A stretch of DNA of 64,000 bases from positions 62,001 to 126,000 of the forward strand of contig NZ_FNYL01000003.1 of the NCBI RefSeq assembly GCF_900109045.1, read 5' to 3'. Positions 19,971 through 30,400 of this stretch are shown in pieces (positions within the stretch are counted from its first letter, which is position 1; the number at the start of each line of letters is the position of its first letter). Under the pieces are notes generated by a model that was not told where the DNA came from, did no database searches, and saw only the letters and a program-made list of their open reading frames with translations. Source of the stretch: Dyadobacter sp. SG02. GTDB lineage: Bacteria; Bacteroidota; Bacteroidia; Cytophagales; Spirosomataceae. The position numbers and the translations under genes are program-made.

Positions 19971-21224
19971 GTGAAAATCATTTATCAGGTCGTCATCCGG
20001 GTTTTCGCATTTCTATTCAGGTTAGCAGCACCTTTCAATTATAAAATAAAGCTTGGCGCGGACGGGCGGAAAGGCCTTCTCGATCGTCTGCGTGCATCTT
20101 TTCAGACGCAAGCGGCGGGGCGGCAGGTAGCTTGGTTCCATGCGGCATCGCTGGGGGAATTTGAGCAGGGGCGGCCGGTTATCGAAGCTTACCGGAATGC
20201 TTACCCTGGTCATTTTATATTGCTTACCTTTTTTTCGCCTTCGGGTTACGAAATCCGGAAGAATTACAATGGTGCCGATCTGATTTGTTATCTGCCGGTT
20301 GATACGCGCTCTAATGCACGTGAGTTTGTGAAAATTATCAACCCGCACGTTGCTTTTTTTATCAAATACGAGTTTTGGTTTAATTATCTCCGCGAGCTAC
20401 GGAAAAACGGTAGCTACATTCTTTCTTTCTCCACTATTTTTCGTCCAAACCAGATTTTCTTTAAACCCTACGGCGGCTTTTTCCGGGAAATGCTGGGGTA
20501 TTTCGACCATTTGTTCGTGCAAAACCAGGCTTCCGTGACACTGCTTAAAGGCGTCGGCATTACCAATGCCAGCATCGCGGGCGACACGCGCTTCGACCGC
20601 GTACGTGCGATCGCGTCCAACGCACGCGAGCTGCCTGAAATCGGGCAATTCAAAGGCGATAGCCCGTGCCTGATCGCGGGCTCGGTGTGGGATGCGGATA
20701 TGCAGGTGCTCATCCCAGCGCTGAATGCATTAGCAGGCAAATTAAAGGCTATTATCGCGCCTCACGAGATCAAGTCGGAGGAAATAGCCGGCTGGCGTTC
20801 CAAATTGAACGGTCGTTCCATTTTGTATTCCGAAGTGGCGGCCGGGCAAGAGGCGGAGGGGTTCGATTATTTGATCATCAACAACATCGGAATGCTCTCG
20901 TCGCTTTACCGTTACGGCAATATGGCCTACATCGGCGGTTCGTTCGGTGTAGGGCTCCACAACATCCTCGAAGCCGCGACATTCGGGTTGCCGATCGTTT
21001 TTGGTGACAAAAGCTATCACCGATTTCAGGAAGCAGTGGATTTGATTGAAAAAGGAGGGGCATTCCCCATAGCGGACAGGGATCAGCTCTTCAAAATCTT
21101 GGAGAATTGGGTTAATAACCCTTTCGAAGCGCAGAATGCGGGCAATGTAAGTGCCGGATACGTGCAATCGGGGACGGGTGCCACGGAGCTGATTATGCGG
21201 AAGGTGCAGCAGGCAATAGGCTGA
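19971..21224 (+). CDS. waaA: 3-deoxy-D-manno-octulosonic acid (Kdo) transferase
   Basis: A GT-B fold glycosyltransferase of about 417 residues that adds Kdo to lipid A precursors at the inner membrane. An N-terminal hydrophobic anchor (VFAFLFRLAAPF) precedes WFHAASLGEFEQGRP, which contains the conserved catalytic glutamate; KYEFWFNYLRELRKNG and FVQNQASVTLL are also typical. The C-terminal half has the nucleotide-sugar signature YIGGSFGVGLHNILEAATFGLPIVFG. There is no in-frame ATG near the N-terminus: the start is GTG at 19971 or the adjacent TTG at 19968. It converges with the ROK gene across a short hairpin region. Confidence 0.93.
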   Translation: MKIIYQVVIRVFAFLFRLAAPFNYKIKLGADGRKGLLDRLRASFQTQAAGRQVAWFHAASLGEFEQGRPVIEAYRNAYPGHFILLTFFSPSGYEIRKNYNGADLICYLPVDTRSNAREFVKIINPHVAFFIKYEFWFNYLRELRKNGSYILSFSTIFRPNQIFFKPYGGFFREMLGYFDHLFVQNQASVTLLKGVGITNASIAGDTRFDRVRAIASNARELPEIGQFKGDSPCLIAGSVWDADMQVLIPALNALAGKLKAIIAPHEIKSEEIAGWRSKLNGRSILYSEVAAGQEAEGFDYLIINNIGMLSSLYRYGNMAYIGGSFGVGLHNILEAATFGLPIVFGDKSYHRFQEAVDLIEKGGAFPIADRDQLFKILENWVNNPFEAQNAGNVSAGYVQSGTGATELIMRKVQQAIG

Positions 21225-21249
21225 CGACGCCCCGGTTGGAGCGCCGTCA
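21222..21249. terminator. Possible shared hairpin between convergent waaA and ROK genes
   Basis: Nine-base arms with one mismatch (21222-21230 and 21241-21249) and a 10-nt loop fill the gap between the two convergent stop codons. There is no T tract, so termination here is uncertain. Confidence 0.4.
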
Positions 21250-21258
21250 ATGCTACTT

Positions 21259-22482
21259 TCAGGAGAATTCCTTTGCAATCAGATTGTCGAACAAATAGGC
21301 CTGTGTGCCCAGCAAACGCGCCTTGGCGCCCAGCTTGGAAATATGGATCGAAAGCGGGTTTTTGAAATCCGACAGGCAGTATTTGTTAATCGCCTGCTCG
21401 ATCGGATTGGAAATGAACGGCCCGGCTTCTGCCAGCAAACCACCCACGATGATTACCTCAGGATTGAATAAATGAACCGCCGTAGCAAGTCCTTTGCCCA
21501 GCTCGGTACCGACAGTACTCAGCAGGTCGATCGAAAATTCGTCGCCCGCATGAACCGCTTCGATGATATGGGAGGTTTCCAGCAAGTCGAGATTTCCATT
21601 CACGATCTGTTTCAGGATCGTCGCTCGGCCGCTGTTGATGCCGTCCTTGGCCTGGCGGATGAGCGCGATGGCCGAAGTGATCGTGTCGAGACAGCCTACC
21701 TTTCCGCAATGGCAAAGCATTCCGTCCGGTTTCACCTGGATGTGCCCCAGCTCGCCGGCAAAGCCCGATGCACCGTTGAATACCTCTCCATTAATAATGA
21801 TCCCCAATCCGACTCCCCAGTCGATATTAATCGTCAGCACCTGCGATTTATCCACGGCATAACCGAAGCGGTGCTCGCCGATGGTCGTAGCCTTGGTATC
21901 GTTAAAAAGGCACACCGGGAGGTCGAAATGCTCTTTGAGGTACGTTACCAGCGGTACACCCGGAGGTGTCAGGTTCAGGTAAGTTAAGTTAATGCCCTGC
22001 GAAGAATTGATCAGGCCCGGCATCGAAACGCCGATGCCCCATAGTTTGCCGCGGGTGATATTGTTGGATTTCAGGAAATCGTCCGTCGATGCGAAAAGCT
22101 CTTCGAGGAAATTCGAGGAGTCGTCGAGGCGGATGTCGACTTTCCTTTTCAGGATCAGCTGGTTATGCAGGTCGAAAATGCAGAGCTGCGTATCATGGCG
22201 ATTGATGTCCATGATCAGGTTCAGGTATTTCTTCGCGTTCAGGCCGTAAAGTACCGGTGGACGGCCGGCCCTGGCGGGTCCTGTACCCGTCTCCGTAATC
22301 CAGCCTTCCCGCATCAGGTCGTTTACGATTCCGGTTGCGGACGGGATACTCGCATGGAACAACTTGGCCATTTTGTTAATGGAAGTGTCGCCGGATTGAT
22401 ATAGATGCAACAACAGGCTGCTTCTAATGCGATTTTTACGAATATCAATGACCGAACTCGGTTCTTCTGCCACTAAGTCCAT
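21259..22482 (-). CDS. ROK family transcriptional regulator/sugar kinase
   Basis: A 407-residue protein of the NagC/XylR type. Residues ~15-75 form a winged helix-turn-helix (INKMAKLFHASIPSATGIVNDLMREGWI), followed by the ROK domain with an ATP/sugar-binding segment (LTINIDWGVGLGIIING) and the zinc motif GHIQVKPDGMLCHCGKVGCLDT. NagC-type members repress sugar genes and respond to sugar phosphates or free sugars. No sugar operon is adjacent, so targets are unknown; the GH20 and GH130 loci in this window are candidates by inference only. The Asp before the zinc motif and the Cys cluster are intact. Confidence 0.9.
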   Translation of the reverse strand: MDLVAEEPSSVIDIRKNRIRSSLLLHLYQSGDTSINKMAKLFHASIPSATGIVNDLMREGWITETGTGPARAGRPPVLYGLNAKKYLNLIMDINRHDTQLCIFDLHNQLILKRKVDIRLDDSSNFLEELFASTDDFLKSNNITRGKLWGIGVSMPGLINSSQGINLTYLNLTPPGVPLVTYLKEHFDLPVCLFNDTKATTIGEHRFGYAVDKSQVLTINIDWGVGLGIIINGEVFNGASGFAGELGHIQVKPDGMLCHCGKVGCLDTITSAIALIRQAKDGINSGRATILKQIVNGNLDLLETSHIIEAVHAGDEFSIDLLSTVGTELGKGLATAVHLFNPEVIIVGGLLAEAGPFISNPIEQAINKYCLSDFKNPLSIHISKLGAKARLLGTQAYLFDNLIAKEFS

Positions 22483-22824
22483 TCTGCGGAGTAAAAATAA
22501 TTATAGGATGACGTTTTTAATTTTCTTTATGATTGGGTGTACTAATGTAGGAAATAATCAGTAAAAACGGGTGTGATTTTAAAAAATATTATTATTTGTT
22601 GTAAAATCCTTAGCAAATCGGGCGATATGCCAAACGTTTGCTAATAGTAATGCGGTCACAAAAAAGGGGATTTTTTAACTTGAAAGAGATAATGACAAGA
22701 ATGCAAGTAAAAATCTCGGACGTGGGAAAACTACTTGTTTTGTAGCTGCTTTTGACTTCGCGGCCAAATTTTAGGGACTTCTGCCAAAGTCCTTTTAAAT
22801 TCGCTGATTCCAAAACAAAGACAA
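22483..22824. other. 342-bp AT-rich intergenic region between the ROK gene and rsgA
   Basis: This gap separates two divergent genes and should hold both promoters. I see no credible coding frame. A small hairpin (GGACTT/AAGTCC, 22775-22792) followed by four Ts lies 32 bases before the rsgA start and could act as a weak attenuator; no clear -33/-7 pair was recognised. Confidence 0.5.
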
Positions 22825-23760
22825 ATGAGTTTAATAAGGGGTTTGGTGCTGCGTTCGACCGGTTCATGGTATGAAATCAGGGATAGCAGGGACGGGCACA
22901 TCTGGCAGTGTCGTTTGAAGGGTAAATTCAAAGCATTGGGTTTGAAAGTAACCAACCCGATCGCGGTGGGGGATTATGTGAATTTCGAGGTGGAAAACGA
23001 GGGTGAAAACTTCGGCATTATCCATGAGATCGTTCCGCGCGAGAATTATGTGATCCGCCGTTCGGTCCACAAAACGGCCCACGCACATCTCATTGCTGCG
23101 AATGTGGATCAGGCTATATTGATCTGTACATTGGTTTTCCCCCGCACTTCTTTGGGCTTTATCGATCGGTTCCTCGTGGCTATCGAGTCGTTCCGCATTC
23201 CGGGCGTGCTGGTTTTCAACAAGCAGGACTTGCTGAACGACGAAATGAAGGAATTCCAGGCCGAACTCATGCAGTTATATACCGGTCTGGGCTACCGTTG
23301 CCTTACTACGACCGCATTGGCCGATCTCGGTCTCGGTGAATTCAGGGCATTACTGAAAGACAAAGTTTCATTACTTTCCGGCCATTCGGGTGTCGGCAAA
23401 TCGACGCTCGTGAATGCGATCGCGCCCGATCTGGACATTAAGACACAGGAAGTTTCCACATTTGCGAACAAGGGCGTGCATACGACCACATTCGCGGAAA
23501 TGTTCGAGCTGGAAAAGGATACATTCATCATCGATTCGCCGGGGATCAAAGAACTCGGGCTAGCCGATATGGAAAAGGAGGAAATCAGCCATTACTTCCC
23601 CGAAATGCGCGATCTGCTCAATCAATGCCGCTTCAACAATTGCCAGCACATCAATGAACCCGGCTGTGCGGTGAAGGATGCCGTTTCGGAAGGAAAGATC
23701 GCAATGAGCCGTTTTGAGAGCTATTTGAGCATTATGGCGGGGGATGATAACCGGAAGTAA
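22825..23760 (+). CDS. rsgA: Ribosome small-subunit maturation GTPase RsgA
   Basis: A 311-residue circularly permuted GTPase that assists late 30S subunit assembly. An N-terminal OB fold carries RNA contacts; the G motifs occur in permuted order, with VFNKQD (G4) before GHSGVGKST (G1, about residue 186) and then DSPG (G3). The C-terminal zinc-binding segment is CRFNNCQHINEPGCAV. Length and motif order match the family. The methylmalonyl-CoA epimerase gene starts two bases beyond its stop, so they are cotranscribed. Confidence 0.96.
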   Translation: MSLIRGLVLRSTGSWYEIRDSRDGHIWQCRLKGKFKALGLKVTNPIAVGDYVNFEVENEGENFGIIHEIVPRENYVIRRSVHKTAHAHLIAANVDQAILICTLVFPRTSLGFIDRFLVAIESFRIPGVLVFNKQDLLNDEMKEFQAELMQLYTGLGYRCLTTTALADLGLGEFRALLKDKVSLLSGHSGVGKSTLVNAIAPDLDIKTQEVSTFANKGVHTTTFAEMFELEKDTFIIDSPGIKELGLADMEKEEISHYFPEMRDLLNQCRFNNCQHINEPGCAVKDAVSEGKIAMSRFESYLSIMAGDDNRK

Positions 23761-23761
23761 G

Positions 23762-24169
23762 ATGACGAACGTCGAACACATCGGTATTGCGGTCACGGAC
23801 CTTGCCGCGGCGGAAGCGGTTTATACCGCGTTGCTCAACACAGCTCCCTACAAACGCGAACCTGTCGAATCGGAGCAGGTGACGACTTCTTTTTTTAGAG
23901 TAAACCAAACCAAAATCGAGTTGCTGGAAGCCACCAGCCCGGATAGTGCCATCGCCCGTTTTATTGAAAGGAGAGGCGAAGGCGTTCATCACATTGCTTT
24001 CGAAGTGGAAGATATTGTTGCTGAAATGGAGCGGCTGCGCAATGCTGGTTTCACATTATTGAATGAAGTGCCCAAGAAAGGGGCAGACAATAAGTTGGTT
24101 TGTTTTGTGCATCCTAAATCTGCGAATGGGGTACTGATTGAGCTTTGTCAGGAGGTGAAAAACCGTTAA
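23762..24169 (+). CDS. mce: Methylmalonyl-CoA epimerase
   Basis: A 135-residue vicinal-oxygen-chelate fold enzyme interconverting (R)- and (S)-methylmalonyl-CoA, used in propionyl-CoA metabolism. The opening VEHIGIAVTDL, the central GEGVHHIAFEVEDI and the closing NGVLIEL provide the expected metal-ligand His and Glu positions of the two beta-alpha-beta-beta-beta halves. The ATG at 23762 is preferred over the one at 23744, which would overlap rsgA and precede the conserved start. It follows rsgA by one base. Confidence 0.92.
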   Translation: MTNVEHIGIAVTDLAAAEAVYTALLNTAPYKREPVESEQVTTSFFRVNQTKIELLEATSPDSAIARFIERRGEGVHHIAFEVEDIVAEMERLRNAGFTLLNEVPKKGADNKLVCFVHPKSANGVLIELCQEVKNR

Positions 24170-24223
24170 ATAAACTTAGAATTGAATATGTAACCGATAG
24201 TTTCAAGAAATATTTTCTTTAAC

Positions 24224-24231
24224 TATTTTTG
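24224..24231 (+). promoter_or_regulatory. Candidate Bacteroidota -7 promoter element
   Basis: TATTTTTG matches the TAnnTTTG consensus exactly and lies 23 bases before the lipoprotein start at 24255. The matching -33 element is poor, so this is a weak call. Confidence 0.4.
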
Positions 24232-24254
24232 GTTGAACGTAATTAATTCTACTA

Positions 24255-24995
24255 ATGAAAAAAGTAATTCTATCTCTCTCTCTCGTTTTGTTTGCATTGT
24301 TTTCTTGTGAGCAAGAGCAAATTTCCTCCCAGGGCAAGGCCTCCGGTAAGGGCTCAAAGTACATGTCGCCTGCTGTGGAATCGGGTGTCGCAGCTGATTT
24401 GCCTCCTGAGATGCCTGAAAGCGGGCCCTCGGGAGGAGACCTCACTTTTTATCCACCTCAATCGCCTGCCATATTTAATGCGACACCCTTTGTGCCGTCA
24501 GGTCAGGCAAGTTCATCATTTAGTTCGACTGGCGGAGTTACCACTGATGCAGTAGCGTTTGGGCCTGCGGAGGGGGATGTTTTTCCCTTTGTTCCTCCCA
24601 CGGGTGCTGCGAAAGTCTGGATGGGGTTTATTTTTGACAATCAAAATGGGCCTAATGCCAAATTGCTAATAAGTGGGTATCCGATTGCTATTTCAAATTC
24701 ACACGCTTACTGGTATGGTGGGCCGCTAACCCGTCGACTAGTGGCAGTGGGTCTTGGTAGTGGTCTCTCGGATATAAATTTTACTTGGGTACCTGCGCAT
24801 GTTGAGAATAACGTAGTGATCCCAGGAAACTATGATCTTTCTGGATCAGGTACAACATATTCTGTTGCCAATGCCGAAGTGACGATTACAGAATTAAGTA
24901 TTAATGCCCAAGACCGTTTAACGTTAAGAGCAACCGTCAAGATTGGAAGTTCGACCTATCAGGTTAATAAGACAAACTATATAAGGGTACATTAA
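24255..24995 (+). CDS. Uncharacterised lipoprotein
   Basis: A 246-residue protein with a lipoprotein signal peptide (MKKVILSLSLVLFALFSC, lipid-modified Cys18). The mature N-terminus is a Gly/Lys/Ser stretch followed by a Pro-rich linker with many PPxxP-like turns (residues ~50-100), then a beta-rich C-terminal half. Base composition looks more AT-rich than in the neighbours, with irregular codon use, suggesting weak selection or recent arrival. It stands alone between mce and the convergent tamA gene. I do not recognise a family. Confidence 0.75.
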   Translation: MKKVILSLSLVLFALFSCEQEQISSQGKASGKGSKYMSPAVESGVAADLPPEMPESGPSGGDLTFYPPQSPAIFNATPFVPSGQASSSFSSTGGVTTDAVAFGPAEGDVFPFVPPTGAAKVWMGFIFDNQNGPNAKLLISGYPIAISNSHAYWYGGPLTRRLVAVGLGSGLSDINFTWVPAHVENNVVIPGNYDLSGSGTTYSVANAEVTITELSINAQDRLTLRATVKIGSSTYQVNKTNYIRVH

Positions 24996-24998
24996 ATT

Positions 24999-25037
24999 CT
25001 TGGTGATTTGCCATGGATGACATGGCAGATCACCAAG
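24999..25037. terminator. Bidirectional terminator hairpin between lipoprotein gene and tamA
   Basis: A 17-bp stem (24999-25015 with 25021-25037, one wobble) with a 5-nt loop occupies the gap between two convergent genes. On the minus strand it ends in AATTTAA rather than a pure T run. Confidence 0.65.
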
Positions 25038-25039
25038 GC

Positions 25040-27475
25040 CTAGAACGGCAACCCCACCGCAATATTCAATATCAGATTCTCCTTTCGCCAGGCTTTGCTT
25101 CCAAAATTGATTTCATTGAATACCCACGGACTTTTGTATTCCAAAACAATCCCCTCATCGTTTACCGTCTTGGCCTCATTCACATACCACGGTTTGCGGA
25201 ATGGCGTCGCCAGATCGAGGCGGAAGATCAGGTAAGAGAAGTCGAGGCGGAGACCGATACCTCCTCCGACTGCCACTTGTTTCAAAAATTTGTTGCTGAT
25301 CAATGCCGTGCCTGGGTATGCGGCGCGGGTACTATCGCCGAATGACCAGATATTACCGGCATCAACAAAAACAGCGCCGTTAATAATGTCCGTGAACTTC
25401 ATCCGAACTTCCGAGTTGAATTCGAGCCGGATATCCGCGAAAGACTGGTACCCTAGCAAGCGGATAGATAACGTGTCCGGAGCAACCGAGCCTGGTCCCA
25501 ACGAACGTGCGCGAAACGCTCTGAGCCCGGTGCTACCACCACCAAAATATTGCTTGAATTGCGGTATTGGCATCGTTTTAGAGTTTCCGTATGGCTTTGC
25601 GGCACCAACGAGAATACGGTTCGCCCATTTAATCGACGGGGTGATTGTGCGGTAATATCTTACGTCGCCATCTACTTTTACATATTGCAGGATAGGCACT
25701 TTAAGAAATTCTTTGGGATAGCCCTCATCGTTTTTCTTTGCTAAAAGGCTTAGAATGTTCCCGCCCCACTCGACACCGCCACTCATGGCGACCTGATTTT
25801 TGCTAAATGGCCGCGGGGTAGGGCGATAGGAGATTGAATAGTTTGAACCCATTATGAAGAATTTGGTATCGACCAGCCGGAAGAGCCGGTCAATGTCCAG
25901 CGGGTTGGTATTCGGGTCTGAGGCGACTTCCCCAAGCAACTCGGTATTGATATTCCTGGGTTCTACGAAGTTGATGGAAATAGGCGCGAATGTATGCTCT
26001 ACCTCTGAGTTGCGACGCCATACATACGACCAGTCACCACGGATGGAACGCGTGGTGTAGAAGTTACGCTGTATCCGGTTCTCGTAGGTCAATGACAGAA
26101 TGGTTTTGGGCAACGACTGACTTTTTTCAGGTCTGATCCTTACAAAAGGAATGATAAACCTCGGAAACGACAGATCAGCTGTGGCTCCATAGCGGATGTA
26201 TTCGTTGCCAATATTGTTAGAAGTCGTACGGCTTCCGCCCAACTGCACGTCGAATCCGAAATATGCTTTGATCGCCAGCATTTCGGCGCCACGGAAGAAG
26301 TTGCGGTTACGCCAGGTCACATCAAGTTGCGAGCCACCCAAGTTGTTGGATTTCGTACTGGCCGAGAGGATGGTCTGCAACGACTTTTTCTTCATCGGCG
26401 CCAGATCATAATACACATCCAGCAATGCTGAATCGGAGCGGGGGACGAGGTCGAAGCGGTTTTTGACGAAGCGGAAATTTTGCAGGTTAATCAGCCTTTG
26501 CAGCGATACGTCGTGCATGGTATTGGTATACATATTCCCCCTTCTGAAACCGATGGCGTCGTAGAAAATGCGTCGTTTGTAATTGTTGCCCGGGTCTGTG
26601 ATCGTAATGCCCCTGCGCAGCGGCCCGCGCGCGGCGAGACCGGTAGAGTCGGCCAGCTTGTTTTCGTCGGTGCCGGTATTGACGAAAATGCGGTTGATAA
26701 AATACTGTTTCAGCGAAGTCTGCGCTGTTTCCTTTTTTACTTCGAGAAACAAATTGACCTGTTGAGGCCCCAGCGTCGAGTCCGCGCGGCCGATGGTCGA
26801 ATCTACTTTTACAATCAGGTAATCGGGGTTGAAATAGTAATAGCCCTTGCTTTTCAGCTCCTGGTCGATGCGGGTACGCTCGGTCGTGACCACGTCCAGG
26901 CGGATAGGGTCGCCTTTTTTTAGTAATGTTTTCTGTTTGGTCAAAACCAGGTCGCGGTTAAAAAGCGAGCTGTCGGGCACGACGTAGCTGATCTCGTTGA
27001 TCACGTAGCGCGGCATCACGTACGCATCGTATTCCGTGATCGCGGTGCGTTTCCGCTTGTTCTTGTTCGGAACGATTTTGCCCTTCGCATTGGAGCGGTA
27101 ATAGCCTTCATTATCCAGGAATGCCACCATGTTGGCCGCGTTGATATCCACAATGCGCTGCGTGGCGTAGCGCGGCGGTTCGCCGAGTTTTTTGCGGAAC
27201 CAGCTTCGCAGCCCGCCTTCATCTTTCGGTTCGCCGATCCAGTAGTAAAACCACACTTTCCACGGAAACCCGAAAATAGTCTTATTGGCAGGCGGCTTGA
27301 TCAGTCCTTCCAGCTGCTCGGCTACGCCGGTTACATTCGGCTTGGAAATGCTGTCGGGCTGCACATTTACCTTGTTGCCCACATAAATGCTCTGCCCCTC
27401 GGGTACATATCTATTGACCGAGCAGCTGCCCAGGAAAATACAGATTGCCAGTATATATCCTATGTTACTTCTCAT
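25040..27475 (-). CDS. tamA: TamA-like outer-membrane assembly protein (BamA/Omp85 superfamily)
   Basis: An 811-residue protein. The chosen start (27475) begins a lipoprotein signal (MRSNIGYILAICIFLGSC), as in Bacteroidota TamL/TamA homologues. POTRA-like repeats occupy residues ~25-400 (for example VTTERTRIDQELKSKGYYYFNPDYL), followed by an Omp85 beta-barrel with the conserved-looking FGGGSTGLRAFRARSLGPG and a C-terminal strand ending in GLPF. It should act at the outer membrane with TamB in export or lipid/protein delivery. It overlaps the 3' end of tamB by 11 bp, implying translational coupling. Confidence 0.88.
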   Translation of the reverse strand: MRSNIGYILAICIFLGSCSVNRYVPEGQSIYVGNKVNVQPDSISKPNVTGVAEQLEGLIKPPANKTIFGFPWKVWFYYWIGEPKDEGGLRSWFRKKLGEPPRYATQRIVDINAANMVAFLDNEGYYRSNAKGKIVPNKNKRKRTAITEYDAYVMPRYVINEISYVVPDSSLFNRDLVLTKQKTLLKKGDPIRLDVVTTERTRIDQELKSKGYYYFNPDYLIVKVDSTIGRADSTLGPQQVNLFLEVKKETAQTSLKQYFINRIFVNTGTDENKLADSTGLAARGPLRRGITITDPGNNYKRRIFYDAIGFRRGNMYTNTMHDVSLQRLINLQNFRFVKNRFDLVPRSDSALLDVYYDLAPMKKKSLQTILSASTKSNNLGGSQLDVTWRNRNFFRGAEMLAIKAYFGFDVQLGGSRTTSNNIGNEYIRYGATADLSFPRFIIPFVRIRPEKSQSLPKTILSLTYENRIQRNFYTTRSIRGDWSYVWRRNSEVEHTFAPISINFVEPRNINTELLGEVASDPNTNPLDIDRLFRLVDTKFFIMGSNYSISYRPTPRPFSKNQVAMSGGVEWGGNILSLLAKKNDEGYPKEFLKVPILQYVKVDGDVRYYRTITPSIKWANRILVGAAKPYGNSKTMPIPQFKQYFGGGSTGLRAFRARSLGPGSVAPDTLSIRLLGYQSFADIRLEFNSEVRMKFTDIINGAVFVDAGNIWSFGDSTRAAYPGTALISNKFLKQVAVGGGIGLRLDFSYLIFRLDLATPFRKPWYVNEAKTVNDEGIVLEYKSPWVFNEINFGSKAWRKENLILNIAVGLPF

Positions 27476-30400
27476 TGCGCTGCTTTTGGAAAATTTCACG
27501 GAACAGGTCATAGTCCGCCGTAATGATAAAACTCACACCGGTTTCGATGATGAAACCTTCGAGGATCGACTGGTACTGGTTTTTGCGGTAACCGCGGAAC
27601 ATGTACCGGCCGTCTTTACTGATGGAATAGTCGAGAGCGATGTTGTCGAAGACCTCGGTTGAATTACCGGCGTTGGACTTGCTTTCGAGTTCAAAGTTTT
27701 TGCCTACCGAAATTTTCAACCGGTTGTTCAGAAATGCCTTGCTCAGGCCGACATTCAGGTCGGTGCGGGCGCCGGTGGACTGATCGGCTGTGGAGTTCAG
27801 GCCGATGTTCAGGTCGACACCCTTCACGAGATCAGATGCCAGGTTATTGAGCTGGTCGGTAAGCAACTGGCTCACGCTTTGGCGGGCGACAGCTTCCGCG
27901 CTGGAACCGATATTGAAACCGGCAGTGGATTGATCGGTGATGAACTTGTTGGTAATCAGCAATGCAAATGCCTGCTTATTGGCTTCCGACGGATTGTTCT
28001 CCATATCCTTCCAGAATGTCTGCTGCATCACGTCGTTCTGTACCTGCTTGTCGACGGCATCGTCGGGTATGGCAATTTTGAATGCGATGTTAGGTGTTGT
28101 GAGATTTCCCGTGATCACGATCTGTACCTCCACCGGTATTTTGCTCGCACCCTGGAATTTGGCGGCAATGGAGCCCGGGTCGACCATCACGGGATAGACT
28201 GCCGTAATATTCAAATCAGCCTTCATCGGGTCCCCTGTCCAGAGCAGCGTACTTCCCTTTTTGATCTCAAACTGTCGTTTCAGGATTTGCAGCGTGAGGT
28301 CGTAGGAACCTTCTGTTAAGTCATAAGAACCCAGGAGGAAGAGTTGCCCGTTCGGCGCGACGCCGGTATTGAGCTGCGCATTACCTTTCAGGCGGATATT
28401 ATCGCCATTCAATTCGTCGATCACTACTTTGAACTCCGATTTGTCGTCCACATCGATATCCAGCGAAATCTGCGAAGCAAAATCGACCATGACATTTTGT
28501 GCCGCTTCGACCGAATCCTTTTTGACGACTTGCGTGGAATCGCTCATGTCCACAAATTCGATCACCCCTTTGGAGGCGTCACCCGCTTCTGTGGCATCGC
28601 TGGGCATTACCACCGTGATATTGCTTCCCGGGTCCACCTTCACATTGCCGTCGATCACCGATTTGGCACCCACGCCTTTTACAGTCAGGTTGGCGTCGAT
28701 ATTGGCTTTCCCGAAAAACAACTCATTCTCTTTCTGGGTCGAATTCAGGACATTGAAGTTTTTGGCAGAAATATTCAGGTTATACCCTACATCCGGCAGC
28801 TTCGCAATGTTCACGTTCCCATTGATTTTCATCGCCTGGTTCAGCGAATCGGTAATTGTGAAGTTGTTAAAATTGATATTCTGGCCCGCGAACTGGATTT
28901 TTTGCCCGGCGAGCGAGTACCGTGATCCCAGCTGCGTCGCATTGAATGCTACATTGTCGAAATTGACGGCGCCGTCCAGTTTAGGGCTGTCGGTAGCACC
29001 GGTAATGGCAATGTTTCCGGTCAGGTTACCTTCCGCGCGTTTGAGCTCTCCGAAACTGAATGCTTCGATGGTTTTGGCACTGAGTTTTTTCAGATCCATC
29101 TTGAAATCCATCGGACTTTCGGATTTCAGATTGTAGCTTCCGCGGATATTGACGTCGTTCTGGTCGTTCACGAGCGACATTGCAACGCGGATCAGGTTTT
29201 CAGTTTCGTTGGTCGATTTCAGCGACAGGTCGCCCACCGGGATTTTGGTAACGGCCAGGTTATTGATCGTCAGCTCGCCCGTGTACACCGGCGAGCTCAT
29301 GTAGTTGCTAAGAAGCACTTTCCCGTTCAATGTGCCGGTCGCAAGCGTCGAATCGAGCGTGGCGATCTCGATCAGCGGGCCAATGGAGATATTGGCCATC
29401 GTAATGTCGAGCGGGCTGTTCGGCGCTTCGGAAGTCGAGTTGATTTTTAAAGACTGACCCTTGTTGCTGATCGCCAGATTCTTCACATACACGCTATCGG
29501 ACGCATATCGCACGTAACCCGCCGTGTCGGTCTCCCATTTATCGTAGTTAAGCAGCAGATCGTCGCGCAGGTTGAGGCGGTATTGGTTATTATTCACCGC
29601 GAGGTCGCCTTTCACCGCATGCCTTTCGGTGTTCACCGAGTCGCGGACGATGAAGTCGAACTTCACATCATTATTGACAATCTGGCTTGCGAGGGAAGCA
29701 TTCTGCATTCGGAAACCGCTCGTATTCACCGAACCTATATTCGCATTGAAAGCCGCATTGGCCTCCACCGTGCTGAAATCCACCGACACGCGCTCGACAA
29801 TCGTGCTGTCGTAATTGACCATCGGAATGCTTAGCCGGGCTACCAGCGAGGAATCCTTCTGGTTATCCATTTGCGCACGCAGCTGGATCGTCTTCATTTC
29901 CCGTATTTCCGGAACGAAAATCTGAATGGCCGGGTGGTTGTTGAGTGTGGCATCGAGGGCAAAATTGACCGGTTTGGTCACTTCCTTGTAAGTCAGATCA
30001 GGTGATTTAAAATGCTTTCCTACCTCGGTCAGGATCGCGTCGCCGATTTCTGTGTAGGAATACTGGCCGGTCATTTTAGCTTTTAGGATAGGCGATTCGA
30101 TATAGGCCTGCCGCCCGCCGCTGGAATCGGTCAGTTGTACATTGATATTCGAAATGCCGATCGGCTTGCGATGGTGGGTCAGCACCAGGCTGTCGACATT
30201 CACCGTACCCAGCGGGTTTTCCGGATTTGTCGAAGGCATATCGACCTTGATGCTGCCTTTCACTTGCAAAGAATCCGCGTACAAATTCAGCGCCGTTAAA
30301 TCCAGGTTGGTTATTTCCATATCCGCTTTGACCGACGGGTATTCTTTGGACAAATCGGCTTGCGCATTCAGGTCGAGGTCGATATTGCGGTCTTTCATAT

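Noticed and set aside
22610..22867. An 85-codon minus-strand frame across the rsgA upstream region.
   Set aside because: It runs through the promoter region and into rsgA in antisense, and lacks any signal, domain or convincing start context.
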